Source: Streptomyces laculatispora (GTDB lineage: Bacteria; Actinomycetota; Actinomycetes; Streptomycetales; Streptomycetaceae). Taken from it: a stretch of DNA of 40,636 bases. The notes under the pieces were generated by a model, which saw only the letters and a program-made list of their open reading frames with translations, was not told the origin of the DNA and searched no databases. The stretch is from assembly GCF_017353455.1 (NCBI RefSeq), contig NZ_JAFMPZ010000505.1, forward strand, positions 1 through 40,636, in the 5' to 3' direction. Position numbers and translations under genes: made by a program. This document shows positions 12,640 through 20,102 of this stretch, piece by piece (within the stretch, counting starts at the first letter, position 1; every line of letters starts with the position of its first letter).

Positions 12640-12816
12640 CGCTCAGAAGGGGCCGGAAAAGACGAAACGCCCCAGCACAAGTGCCAGGGCGTAGCTCAAC
12701 CGCACGAAGTCCGGGAGCTTTCCACAGTCACCTGCGCAGGTCGTCCGTGCTCAACGGATCCTTCGGTTGCTGTCCCCCTTGCGGGAGTGCAGCAACGACC
12801 AGCGGTCTTTGGCTTC
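12640..12816 (-). ncRNA. Ribosomal protein L10 leader
   Basis: The transcript upstream of rplJ starts with GCCAAAGACCGCTGGTCG, close to the conserved core of L10 leaders. A GTTGCTG/CAGCAAC hairpin (12766-12796) with an inner CCCGC/GGGGG pairing follows, then further pairings and the attenuator hairpin at 12668-12691. In this family L10(L12)4 binds a kink-turn region and reduces expression of the operon. Boundaries are approximate: the 5' end is set from the predicted promoter and the 3' end at the base of the attenuator and its U-rich run. Confidence 0.7.
12668..12691 (-). terminator. Attenuator hairpin in the rplJ leader
   Basis: On the minus strand CGCCC-TG-GCAC and GTGC-TG-GGGCG pair around a short loop, followed by TTTCGTCTTTT. 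The U-rich tail makes this a better intrinsic terminator than most in the window. It sits about 60 bases before the rplJ ATG, where an L10-controlled attenuator is expected. Confidence 0.6.
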
Positions 12817-12822
12817 TGCAGA

Positions 12823-12852
12823 AGAGTACGCGACCGGGGTCGCGCCGAGCAA
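12823..12852 (-). promoter_or_regulatory. Predicted rplJ-rplL promoter
   Basis: TTGCTC (complement of 12847-12852) and TACTCT (complement of 12823-12828) are 18 bases apart on the minus strand. The predicted start near 12816 coincides with the beginning of the L10 leader. It lies in the 30 bases just after the lipoprotein stop codon, so rplJL has its own start. Confidence 0.6.
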
Positions 12853-12882
12853 ATCCGTCCCACTCCGGGTACTGCGGGAGGT

Positions 12883-13785
12883 TCAGGACGCGCCGCCGGA
12901 CGCTCCCTGCTGCTGCTTCAGGAGCTCGGAGAAGTCGACGCTGTCGGAGGCCGGCGGCCGCTCGACCGACACCTTGGTGCCGTAGTCGCTGTAGAACACG
13001 GTGGAGTTGAGCTCGCCGGTCTTCATCCGGCCGCGCTCGGTCTTCTTCACCAGCAGGTCGTTCTTGTCGACCCAGATGTCGACCTTCTCCGTGGTGATCC
13101 CGGCGTCGCTGAGCTGCTTCTTGAACGCGGCGAGCTGATCGGCGTCCAGCTCGGAGTTCTTGGCGGTCAGCTCGGCGACGTCGACCGTGCCGGAGTAGTG
13201 CGTGGTGGCGACACCCCGGACGTCCTCCTGGCCCGTCCTCTTCACGTCCCCGGAGGCCAGCAGCGCCTTCACCCCCTGGTCGGGGGTGGTGTTCTGCATC
13301 TGGTCCTTCATCAGCTCGCCCGAGGCGCCGGAGAGCTTGGCGAGGTCCTCGTAGCTGTAGTTGATCCAGTGCTTGCCACCGGCCTGCTGGGCGAAGGCAT
13401 CGCCCATGTTGGCCGCGTAGCCGTCCTTGAAGTAGCGCGCCTGCATCGTGCCGTCGCTGCCGGACTGCTTCAGGGTGTCCGCCATGGTGCCGCCGGTGTA
13501 CTTGATCTCCAGGGCGCCGCTGATGCCGTCGGACCAGTCGATGGCCCCGGACTGCTTCATGGACATCTGGGTGCCCATCGTGGTGGTGCCCTCGACCTTC
13601 GCCGAGTTCGCCCCGCCGGTCTTCTTCTGGACCGCGAGCAGTGCGGCGATCGGTTCGGCCTTCGTCGCCGCCGCGCCGCCGCGGCTCTCGCTCTTGCTGT
13701 CCGATCCGCCGCAGGCCGCGACCGACGTCAGCGCCGCTGCCACTGCCACGGACAGACCCACGCGCCGTACGGTACTTGTCCTCAT
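12883..13785 (-). CDS. LppX/LprAFG-like lipoprotein
   Basis: 300 residues from ATG 13785 (GGGAG five bases upstream); an in-frame GTG four codons earlier is less likely. A lipoprotein signal peptide has MRTSTVRR, a hydrophobic core and the lipobox VAAC with Cys25. The mature part has a Ser/Gly/Lys linker and then a ~230-residue domain of alternating strands with VDIWVDKNDLLVKKTERG. That is the pattern of the LolA-like LppX/LprG fold, which carries lipids or hydrophobic ligands at the membrane. The ligand here is unknown. It stands alone, between a terminator after rplA and the rplJ promoter. The gene is a conserved resident of this locus in Streptomyces as I recall it. Confidence 0.8.
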   Translation of the reverse strand: MRTSTVRRVGLSVAVAAALTSVAACGGSDSKSESRGGAAATKAEPIAALLAVQKKTGGANSAKVEGTTTMGTQMSMKQSGAIDWSDGISGALEIKYTGGTMADTLKQSGSDGTMQARYFKDGYAANMGDAFAQQAGGKHWINYSYEDLAKLSGASGELMKDQMQNTTPDQGVKALLASGDVKRTGQEDVRGVATTHYSGTVDVAELTAKNSELDADQLAAFKKQLSDAGITTEKVDIWVDKNDLLVKKTERGRMKTGELNSTVFYSDYGTKVSVERPPASDSVDFSELLKQQQGASGGAS

Positions 13786-13867
13786 ATCCGCTCCCACCCC
13801 TGTGTCCGGCTCTCGGTGACCTCACGCTAACTCACGGCTCCGACAGCCACCGGTATGTACGTACGAG

Positions 13868-13904
13868 GACGGGCCCCGCACCTCGAAAGGTTGCGGGGCC
13901 CGTC
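13868..13904 (-). terminator. Terminator after rplA
   Basis: The 13-base arms GACGGGCCCCGCA (13868-13880) and its complement (13892-13904) enclose a CCTCGAAAGGT loop that can itself form a three-pair stem. It begins 40 bases beyond the rplA stop and separates the L11-L1 unit from the lipoprotein gene. Confidence 0.75.
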
Positions 13905-13944
13905 AATGTCACACGTGACGCGGCGTTCGTACGAGCACTCAGGC

Positions 13945-14667
13945 TCAGACGGAGGCCGGGTCCTCCTCGACGAGGAGGTTACGGGTGCGGTTGGAGTCCA
14001 GCGGGATGCCGGGGCCCATCGTGGTGGCCAGGGTGGCCTTCTTGATGTAGCGGCCCTTGGCGGCGGACGGCTTCAGACGGAGGATCTCGTCCAGCGCCGC
14101 TGCGTAGTTCTCCACCAGCTTGGTCTCGTCGAACGAGGTCTTGCCGATGATGAAGTGCAGGTTCGAGTGCTTGTCGACGCGGAACTCGATCTTGCCGCCC
14201 TTGATGTCGTTGACAGCCTTCACGACATCGGGGGTGACGGTGCCGGTCTTCGGGTTCGGCATCAGACCACGCGGACCGAGCACGCGGCCCAGGCGGCCGA
14301 CCTTGCCCATGAGGTCCGGGGTCGCGACGACGGCGTCGAAGTCCAGACGGCCCTTCGCCACCTCGTCGATGAGCTCGTCGGCGCCGACGATGTCGGCGCC
14401 CGCGGCTTCCGCGGCCGCAGCACGGTCACCGGTCGCGAAGACCAGGACCCGGGCGGTCTTGCCGGTGCCGTGCGGGAGGTTCACGGTGCCACGGACCATC
14501 TGGTCGGCCTTGCGAGGGTCAACACCCAGCGCAAACGCGACCTCGACGGTGCTGTCGAACTTCGTGGAGGCGGTGTCCTTGGCGATACGGACGGCCTCGA
14601 GCGGGGCGTAGTTGCGCGCCCGGTCGATCTTGGCGTCCGCAGCGCGGAGGTTCTTGCTGCGCTTCAC
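13945..14667 (-). CDS. rplA: 50S ribosomal protein L1
   Basis: 240 residues from GTG 14667, with AGGAGTAGAA directly upstream. It begins [16 protein letters not shown] and contains the signature [15 protein letters not shown] at about residues 130-145, plus the [16 protein letters not shown] segment ([20 protein letters not shown]). L1 forms the mobile stalk that helps release E-site tRNA. In many bacteria it also represses rplKA translation by binding the leader mRNA. It follows rplK by 80 bases and ends before a strong hairpin. Confidence 0.98.
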   Translation of the reverse strand: MKRSKNLRAADAKIDRARNYAPLEAVRIAKDTASTKFDSTVEVAFALGVDPRKADQMVRGTVNLPHGTGKTARVLVFATGDRAAAAEAAGADIVGADELIDEVAKGRLDFDAVVATPDLMGKVGRLGRVLGPRGLMPNPKTGTVTPDVVKAVNDIKGGKIEFRVDKHSNLHFIIGKTSFDETKLVENYAAALDEILRLKPSAAKGRYIKKATLATTMGPGIPLDSNRTRNLLVEEDPASV

Positions 14668-14747
14668 TTCTACTCCTGTGGTTTCAGAGTGTGGAGTCGT
14701 GGTGCGGACCAGCGCTTGGTCCTACCACTGAGGGCGGTGGGGCTGAA

Positions 14748-15182
14748 TCAGCCTTCGACCGTGATGCCCATGGAACGGGCGGTGCCGGCGATGATCTTCG
14801 ACGCTGCGTCGAGGTCATTGGCGTTCAGGTCGGGGAGCTTCGTCGTGGCGATCTCGCGGACCTGGGCGGCCGTCAGCTTGGCAACCTTGGTCTTGTGCGG
14901 CTCGCCGGAGCCCTTGTCCACACCCGCGGCCTTGAGGATCAGCTTGGCGGCCGGCGGAGTCTTGGTGATGAAGGTGAAGGAGCGGTCGTCGTAGACCGTG
15001 ATCTCCACCGGCACGACCATGCCACGCTGCGACTCGGTCGCGGCGTTGTAGGCCTTGCAGAACTCCATGATGTTGACGCCGTGCTGACCCAGTGCGGGGC
15101 CGACCGGCGGGGCCGGGTTGGCCGCACCGGCGTTGATCTGGAGCTTGATAAGCCCCGTGACCTTCTTCTTCTTGGGAGGCAT
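14748..15182 (-). CDS. rplK: 50S ribosomal protein L11
   Basis: 144 residues from ATG 15182 ([15 protein letters not shown]), with GGAGAG upstream. An in-frame ATG at 15221 is rejected because it lies within a leader hairpin. The N-terminal proline-rich [20 protein letters not shown] segment is the factor-binding and thiostrepton-contact region. The C-terminal RNA-binding domain ends ...SMGITVEG. L11 organises the GTPase-associated centre and is needed for RelA activation. The gene is preceded by a U-tracted terminator (15283-15327), so it is likely transcribed from its own promoter. Confidence 0.98.
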
Positions 15183-15214
15183 GTGCTCTCTCCGGGTCCT
15201 AGTGAGAGTTTTCG

Positions 15215-15240
15215 CCGTCATCCGGTCATCCGGATGACGG
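15215..15240 (-). promoter_or_regulatory. Leader hairpin before rplK, candidate L1 autoregulatory site
   Basis: Perfect 10-base arms CCGTCATCCG and CGGATGACGG with a six-base loop lie 33 bases before the rplK ATG. A possible promoter (TTGGTC, 16 bases, TATCGT on the minus strand) sits just upstream within the gap. L1 represses rplKA through a leader structure in other bacteria, so this is the natural candidate. L1 recognition itself was not demonstrated. Confidence 0.45.
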
Positions 15241-15282
15241 CATACCGCACAACGATAACGGGTATAGCTGCGCGACCAAAAA

Positions 15283-15327
15283 CCAAGCAGGTCAGACGGG
15301 CTTTGACAGCCGGTCTGACCTGCTTGG
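15283..15327 (-). terminator. Intrinsic terminator after nusG, with U-tract
   Basis: The 15-base arms CCAAGCAGGTCAGAC (15283-15297) and its complement (15313-15327) are followed on the minus strand by TTTTTGG. This is a textbook intrinsic terminator, uncommon in Streptomyces. It lies 45 bases past the nusG stop and separates secE-nusG from rplK-rplA. Confidence 0.85.
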
Positions 15328-15371
15328 TAGGCATGTGTCCAGAAGCTGGCGGGCGCCTGCTACGGCAGTCG

Positions 15372-16256
15372 CTAGTTCTTCTGGATCTGGTCGAAGCTGA
15401 GCTCGACCGGCGTCTCGCGGCCGAAGATCTCGACGAGACCCTTGACCTTCTTCGAGTCGGCGTTGATCTCGTTGATCGTCGCCTGCAGCGTCGCGAACGG
15501 GCCGTCGGTGACGGTGACGGAGTCGCCCACCTCGAAGTCCAGCACCTGGACCTCGACCTTGCGGGACGGAGCCGGCTTGCCCTCGGCCTCCGCGGCCTCA
15601 CGGGCGGCCTTCTCCTCGGCCTCCGGCGCGAGCATCTTGACGATCTCGTCCAGGGTCAGCGGGTACGGGTCGTAGGCGTTGCCCACGAAGCCGGTGACAC
15701 CGGGAGTGTTGCGGACGACGCCCCAGGACTCGTTCGTCAGGTCCATGCGCACCAGGACGTAACCCGGGAGCTTGTTCTGACGGACGTTCTTGCGCTCGCC
15801 GTTCTTGATCTGGACGATTTCCTCCTCAGGCACCTCGGCCTGATAGATGAACTCCTCCACGTTCAGCGAGACGGCGCGCTGCTCCAGGTTGGCCTTCACA
15901 CGCTTCTCGTAACCGGCGTACGTGTGGATGACGTACCACTCGCCCGGCAGGGTGCGCAGTTCCTCGCGCAGGGCCGTGACGGTGTCGACGGGGGCGGCCG
16001 GCTCGGCCTCTTCCTCGTCGGCCTCGTCGTCGGCTTCCTCGGCGTCGGCTTCCTCGGCGTCGGCCGCTGCGGCCTCGTCGGTGGTCTCGGCGTGCACTGC
16101 GGCCTGCTCGGCGGGCGCGCCCGCGGCGGCGTCGGCAGCTTCAGCCTGGTCCGGCTCCACAGCGTCCGCCGCCTCGACGATGTCGAGCTCGTCCTCGGCG
16201 GACTCGAAGGCGCCCGCCGTCGGCTCGACGGCGTCGTTCAGGTTCGGGTCAGACAC
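15372..16256 (-). CDS. nusG: Transcription termination/antitermination factor NusG
   Basis: 294 residues from GTG 16256, giving a start at [12 protein letters not shown] with AGGAAGAA upstream. The longer open frame to 16373 runs into secE. Actinobacterial NusG has a long acidic N-terminal extension; here residues 1-115 are rich in Ala, Glu and Asp. The NGN domain follows, with [15 protein letters not shown] and [15 protein letters not shown]. The C-terminal KOW domain contains [15 protein letters not shown] and runs to [11 protein letters not shown]. NusG binds RNA polymerase across the clamp and couples it to Rho or the ribosome. It lies 73 bases after secE on the same strand. Confidence 0.97.
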   Translation of the reverse strand: MSDPNLNDAVEPTAGAFESAEDELDIVEAADAVEPDQAEAADAAAGAPAEQAAVHAETTDEAAAADAEEADAEEADDEADEEEAEPAAPVDTVTALREELRTLPGEWYVIHTYAGYEKRVKANLEQRAVSLNVEEFIYQAEVPEEEIVQIKNGERKNVRQNKLPGYVLVRMDLTNESWGVVRNTPGVTGFVGNAYDPYPLTLDEIVKMLAPEAEEKAAREAAEAEGKPAPSRKVEVQVLDFEVGDSVTVTDGPFATLQATINEINADSKKVKGLVEIFGRETPVELSFDQIQKN

Positions 16257-16301
16257 GGTGGCTGCTTCTTCCTGGATACAAATGGGTGGAACATGCGAAA
16301 G

Positions 16302-16320
16302 GGGCGCCCATGAGGCGCCC
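16302..16320 (-). terminator. Short hairpin between secE and nusG
   Basis: Seven-base arms GGGCGCC and GGCGCCC with a CATGA loop lie nine bases beyond the secE stop. There is no U-tract. It could trim or stabilise the bicistronic message rather than end it. Confidence 0.45.
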
Positions 16321-16329
16321 TCCGCGGGA

Positions 16330-16617
16330 TCAGCCGAAGACGTACTTGATGACCCGCTGGAATCCGAAGTCAATCACGGTAACGAGACCGATCATGACGA
16401 CCACGAACACAATCACCACTGAGGTGTATGTCGTGAGCTGGTTGCGAGTCGGCCAGACAACCTTGCGGAGTTCGGCGATGATCTGGCGGTAGAAGAGCGC
16501 GAGACGGCCCAGAGGGCCCTTCTTGCCGCGCTTACCGCCCTTCCGGGTCTTCTTCTTCGACTCGGGGACTTCATCCTCGGCATCAGGCATGTCGATGGAG
16601 CCCACGGCGTCCGTCAC
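16330..16617 (-). CDS. secE: Preprotein translocase subunit SecE
   Basis: 95 residues from GTG 16617 ([15 protein letters not shown] after the initiator), with AGGTGAG just upstream. An in-frame ATG at 16641 is possible but has no clear RBS. A basic stretch ([13 protein letters not shown], 21-33) precedes the conserved amphipathic segment [10 protein letters not shown] (49-58). One membrane span follows at about 63-83. SecE clamps SecY in the protein-conducting channel. It is the first protein gene after tRNA-Trp, and is probably co-transcribed with nusG. Confidence 0.95.
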   Translation of the reverse strand: MTDAVGSIDMPDAEDEVPESKKKTRKGGKRGKKGPLGRLALFYRQIIAELRKVVWPTRNQLTTYTSVVIVFVVVMIGLVTVIDFGFQRVIKYVFG

Positions 16618-16723
16618 GCTTCTCACCTGATTCCGGGTCATGGCCGTGCCGCGCCCGGTGGAGCCGCACGGCGATGCATTGAAGTACGTACATGCGCACA
16701 CATCCTGGCGAAGGAGTGTGTAG

Positions 16724-16796
16724 CAGGGCCGGAGGGACTTGAACCCCCAACCGCTGGTTTTGGAGACCAGTGCTCTACCAATTGAGCTACGACCCT
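16724..16796 (-). tRNA. trnW: tRNA-Trp (CCA)
   Basis: A full cloverleaf on the minus strand with a paired AGGGTCG/CGGCCCT acceptor. The anticodon stem CTGGT/ACCAG surrounds a loop with CCA, the T-arm is GGGGGTTCAAGTCCCTC-like, and G73 matches tRNA-Trp. CCA is not encoded. The position just before secE is the actinobacterial norm. A TAGGTT hexamer at 16811-16816 (complement) could be its -10. Confidence 0.97.
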
Positions 16797-16930
16797 TTGT
16801 GGTTTCCACCAACCTACCGCATGTTCTCGGATGCCCCGAGTGCAGGAACGGTGCGGCTGGTGAAGGCCAACGACAGGTGAGTGTACGTGCTCAGCGGCCC
16901 GGCGTCGAACAGATAGCTCCCGACCGGTCC

Positions 16931-16974
16931 TGTCCGATTGTTGTCCGCATGCTGTCCGAGTGCTGTCCGGTCCC
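16931..16974 (+). repeat. Four 11-bp iterons (TGTCCGNNTGC) upstream of aspC
   Basis: TGTCCG occurs at 16931, 16942, 16953 and 16964, exactly 11 bases apart. The first three units share the extended pattern TGTCCGNNTGY. The array ends immediately before the predicted -35 of the aminotransferase gene, and so on one helical face. It lies in the 225-base divergent gap between tRNA-Trp and aspC. This arrangement fits a cooperative activator site; no known regulator is recognised. Confidence 0.7.
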
Positions 16975-17004
16975 TGAAACCCCTGTGCCGACGCGGAATA
17001 CGGT
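16975..17004 (+). promoter_or_regulatory. Predicted aspC promoter
   Basis: TGAAAC (16975-16980) and TACGGT (16999-17004) are 18 bases apart. The predicted start falls near 17011-17013, so the message would have a leader of ten bases or less before ATG 17022. It may even begin at ATG 17013, which is in frame (MGGMSAAT). Confidence 0.5.
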
Positions 17005-17021
17005 CTGGGAACATGGGGGGC

Positions 17022-18248
17022 ATGAGCGCTGCTACTCCTCCCTCCGAGCGCCGGGTCTCCGCCCGCATCGGTGCAATCTCCGAGTCCGCCACCCTCGCCG
17101 TCGACGCCAAGGCCAAGGCCCTCAAGGCCGCCGGCCGTCCGGTGATCGGCTTCGGTGCCGGCGAGCCCGACTTCCCGACCCCCGGCTACATCGTCGACGC
17201 CGCGGTCGAGGCCTGCCGCAACCCGAAGTACCACCGCTACACCCCGGCCGGCGGGCTCCCCGAGCTCAAGGCCGCCATCGCGGAGAAGACGCTGCGCGAC
17301 TCCGGCTACGAGATCGACGCCTCCCAGATCCTGGTGACCAACGGCGGCAAGCAGGCCATCTACGAGGCCTTCGCGACGATCCTCGACCCGGGCGACGAGG
17401 TCATCGTCCCGGCTCCGTACTGGACCACCTACCCCGAGTCGATCCGCCTCGCGGGCGGTGTCCCGGTGGAGGTCGTCGCCGACGAGACCACCGGCTACCG
17501 GGTCTCCGTGGAGCAGCTGGAGGCGGCCCGTACCGAGCGTACGAAGGTCGTCCTGTTCGTCTCCCCGTCGAACCCGACCGGTGCGGTCTACAGCGAGGCC
17601 GACGCCGAGGCGATCGGCCGCTGGGCCGTCGAGCACGGCCTGTGGGTGCTGACCGACGAGATCTACGAGCACCTGGTCTACGGCGACGCGAAGTTCACCT
17701 CGCTGCCGGCGATCGTGCCCGAGCTGCGCGACAAGTGCATTGTGGTCAACGGTGTCGCCAAGACGTACGCGATGACCGGGTGGCGCGTGGGGTGGATCGT
17801 CGGCCCCAAGGACGTGGTGAAGGCCGCGACCAACCTGCAGTCGCACGCCACGTCCAACGTCTCCAACGTCGCCCAGGTCGCCGCGCTGGCCGCCGTCTCC
17901 GGGAACCTGGACGCGGTCGCCGAGATGCGCACCGCCTTCGACCGGCGCCGGCAGACCATCGTGCGGATGCTCAACGAGATCGACGACGTGCTGTGCCCGG
18001 AGCCCGAGGGCGCGTTCTACGCGTACCCCTCGGTGAAGGCGCTGCTCGGCAAGGAGATCCGCGGCAAGCGCCCGGCCACCTCGGCGGAGCTGGCCGCGCT
18101 GATCCTGGACGAGGCCGAGGTCGCGGTCGTGCCGGGCGAGGCCTTCGGTACGCCGGGCTACCTGCGTCTCTCCTACGCGCTGGGCGACGACGACCTCGTC
18201 GAGGGCGTCTCGCGGCTCCAGAAGCTGCTGGGCGAGGCCAAGGCCTGA
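17022..18248 (+). CDS. aspC: Class I pyridoxal-phosphate aminotransferase, aspartate type
   Basis: 408 residues from ATG 17022; ATG 17013, three codons earlier, is an alternative. The fold-type I signature is complete: [10 protein letters not shown] near residue 45, YWTTYPE, the SNPTG motif at 183-187, DEIYEHLVY with Asp212 and Tyr215, and the cofactor lysine Lys247 in [16 protein letters not shown]-terminal substrate Arg is present in the [11 protein letters not shown] segment. It interconverts aspartate and oxaloacetate with glutamate/2-oxoglutarate; related type I enzymes also accept aromatic or prephenate substrates. It is transcribed divergently from tRNA-Trp behind iterons and ends at a hairpin at 18269-18296. 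Confidence 0.93.
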   Translation: MSAATPPSERRVSARIGAISESATLAVDAKAKALKAAGRPVIGFGAGEPDFPTPGYIVDAAVEACRNPKYHRYTPAGGLPELKAAIAEKTLRDSGYEIDASQILVTNGGKQAIYEAFATILDPGDEVIVPAPYWTTYPESIRLAGGVPVEVVADETTGYRVSVEQLEAARTERTKVVLFVSPSNPTGAVYSEADAEAIGRWAVEHGLWVLTDEIYEHLVYGDAKFTSLPAIVPELRDKCIVVNGVAKTYAMTGWRVGWIVGPKDVVKAATNLQSHATSNVSNVAQVAALAAVSGNLDAVAEMRTAFDRRRQTIVRMLNEIDDVLCPEPEGAFYAYPSVKALLGKEIRGKRPATSAELAALILDEAEVAVVPGEAFGTPGYLRLSYALGDDDLVEGVSRLQKLLGEAKA

Positions 18249-18268
18249 TCACCTGACGCATCCAGCGG

Positions 18269-18296
18269 GCGACCCTCGGCCACGGCCGGGGGTCGC
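18269..18296 (+). terminator. Terminator after aspC
   Basis: Arms GCGACCC (18269-18275) and GGGTCGC (18290-18296) enclose a GGCC/GGCC inner pairing. TTTCCTGTT follows. It lies 20 bases past the aspC stop. Confidence 0.7.
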
Positions 18297-18369
18297 TTTC
18301 CTGTTCGGGGGGCAACTCGATGGGGAATCCGGCTACCGCGACACCCCGTCCGTGCGGCAGGATCTTGGA

Positions 18370-19392
18370 ATGGAGCGTGATGTACGGCTGTTGCCCAAGG
18401 CCCACCTGCACTTGCATTTCACCGGGTCGATGCGGCCCACGACGCTGCTCGAACTCGCCGACAAGTACGGCGTGCGGCTGCCGGAGGCACTGACCGGCGG
18501 CGAGCCTCCCCGGCTGCGCGCGACGGACGAGCGGGGCTGGTTCCGTTTCCAGCGGCTCTACGACATCGCCAGATCCTGTCTGCGCTCGCCCGAGGACATC
18601 CAGCGGCTGGTGCGCGAGGCCGCCCAGGAGGACGTCGCGGACGGCTCCGGCTGGCTGGAGATCCAGGTCGACCCCACCTCGTACGCGCCCCTGCTCGGCG
18701 GGCTCATCCCGGCGATCGAGATCATCCTGGACGCGGTGGACAGCGCCTCGCGCGCGACCGGGCTGCCGATCCGGGTGGTCATCGCGGCGAACCGGATGAA
18801 GCACCCGCTGGACGCCAGGACCCTGGCCCGGCTCGCGGTGCGCTACGCCGACCGGGGCGTCGTCGGATTCGGGCTCTCCAACGACGAGCGGCGCGGCATG
18901 GCCCGCGACTTCGACCGGGCCTTCGCCATCGCCAGGGAGGGCGGCCTGCTGGCGGCCCCGCACGGCGGTGAGCTGTCGGGCCCCTCCAGCGTCCGCGACT
19001 GCCTGGACGATCTGGAGGCGTCCCGGGTCGGGCACGGGGTGCGGGCCGCCGAGGACCCGCGGCTGCTGCGCAAGCTGGCGGAGCGCGGGGTGACCTGCGA
19101 GGTGTGCCCCGCGTCCAACGTGGCGCTCGGCGTCTACGAGAAGCCGTCGGACGTACCGCTGCGCACCTTGTTCGAGGCCGGGGTGCCGATGGCGCTCGGC
19201 GCGGACGACCCGCTGCTCTTCGGCTCCCGGCTGGCCGCGCAGTACGACCTGGTGCGGCGCCATCACGCGTTCACCGACGAGGAGCTGGCGGAGCTGGCAC
19301 GTCAGTCGGTACGCGGTTCGGCCGCGCCGGACGCGGTGCGGGCGGAGCTGCTGGCGGGCGTGGACGGCTGGCTGGCGAAGCCGGTGGGCTGA
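18370..19392 (+). CDS. add: Adenosine deaminase family protein
   Basis: 340 residues from ATG 18370. An in-frame GTG at 18352 is possible, but the alignment-like start MERDVRLLPKAHLHLHF is typical. The zinc-site HLHLHFTG (His12, His14, His16) opens the TIM barrel. Further on are HGGE with the catalytic Glu, GHGVRAAEDP, CPASN and the metal-binding LGADDPLLF near the C-terminus. These are the ADA-family landmarks for hydrolytic deamination of adenosine to inosine or of a related purine. The last 91 bases are overlapped antisense by a TetR gene. Substrate within the family is not proven. Confidence 0.85.
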   Translation: MERDVRLLPKAHLHLHFTGSMRPTTLLELADKYGVRLPEALTGGEPPRLRATDERGWFRFQRLYDIARSCLRSPEDIQRLVREAAQEDVADGSGWLEIQVDPTSYAPLLGGLIPAIEIILDAVDSASRATGLPIRVVIAANRMKHPLDARTLARLAVRYADRGVVGFGLSNDERRGMARDFDRAFAIAREGGLLAAPHGGELSGPSSVRDCLDDLEASRVGHGVRAAEDPRLLRKLAERGVTCEVCPASNVALGVYEKPSDVPLRTLFEAGVPMALGADDPLLFGSRLAAQYDLVRRHHAFTDEELAELARQSVRGSAAPDAVRAELLAGVDGWLAKPVG

Positions 19393-20015
19393 CCGGCCGC
19401 CGGCCCGGGCTGCTCGCCGATCCCCCGCAGCAGCGCGCGGGCCACCGACGCGGCGAACTCGTCGAGGGACTGCGGCGGCCGCCCGTCCTCCGTGGCCGCG
19501 TAGGCGAAGGCCCGCTGTGCGCAGGCCCCCAGCAGCAGGGACGCGGCCGCGTAGGTGTCGGCGTCGGTCCGCACCCGGCCCGCGGACTGCTCGGCGCGCA
19601 GATAGGCGTCCAGCCCGCGGATCGGCACATGGGGGCCGGTACCCAGCTCCCGCATCGCCGCGTTGTGACGGTTCCTGAGCCTCGGCTCGGCGTACAGGGA
19701 CGCCGCGATCGGGAAGCTCTGCTCGTAGAAGAGGGCGGCCTCGCGGGCGATCTCGGTGAGGTTCTGCTCGACCGTCCGCTCCCCCTCTCCCGGGTCGGCG
19801 ATCAGCCGCTTCAGGATTCCGTCGACCTTGGGCAGCCGTTCCTTCAGGACCGCCACGAAGAGCTCCTCCTTGCTCGGGAAGTGCTTGTAGAGCGCGGCCT
19901 CCGAGCAGCCGGCGGCCTTGGCGATCTCCTTGGTGGTGGCGCGGGCCAGGCCGATGGTGAGCATCAGCCGGTGAGCGGCGTCGATGATGCGGGCGCGGGC
20001 CGGCTTCTGATCCAT
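19302..20015 (-). CDS. TetR-family transcriptional regulator
   Basis: 237 residues from ATG 20015, with GGAG six bases upstream; GTG 20021 is two codons earlier. The N-terminal helix-turn-helix is clear: ARIIDAAHRLMLTIGLARATTKEIAKAAGCSEAALYKHFPSKEELF, read in two parts across residues ~8-55. The ligand domain is unrecognised. The last ~35 residues are a Ser/Ala/Pro-rich tail encoded opposite the end of add. It reads divergently from the NAD(P)-binding gene at 20103, and a 22-base perfect inverted repeat lies between them. It therefore probably represses itself and that neighbour. Confidence 0.9.
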   Translation of the reverse strand: MDQKPARARIIDAAHRLMLTIGLARATTKEIAKAAGCSEAALYKHFPSKEELFVAVLKERLPKVDGILKRLIADPGEGERTVEQNLTEIAREAALFYEQSFPIAASLYAEPRLRNRHNAAMRELGTGPHVPIRGLDAYLRAEQSAGRVRTDADTYAAASLLLGACAQRAFAYAATEDGRPPQSLDEFAASVARALLRGIGEQPGPAAGQPTGFASQPSTPASSSARTASGAAEPRTD

Positions 20016-20037
20016 GTGCACTCCAACGAAGCTTGAC

Positions 20038-20088
20038 GGGTGGGTAAGTGTTCACTCACTGTAGAGGTGAGTGAACACTTACCCACCC
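20038..20088. promoter_or_regulatory. Perfect inverted-repeat operator for the TetR gene and divergent oxidoreductase
   Basis: Two 22-base arms (20038-20059 and 20067-20088) are exact complements around TGTAGAG. Each arm contains an AGTGTTCACT-type dyad, so two TetR dimers could bind. A TACAGT hexamer in the spacer region could be the minus-strand -10. The site fills most of the 87-base gap between the divergent starts. Confidence 0.8.
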
Positions 20089-20102
20089 GAGGAGGGTGCG
20101 CA

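Noticed and set aside
16931..16974. 11-bp repeats considered as a replication origin or plasmid iterons
   Set aside because: Only four units, no initiator gene and no A+T-rich stretch. The position against a promoter favours regulation.
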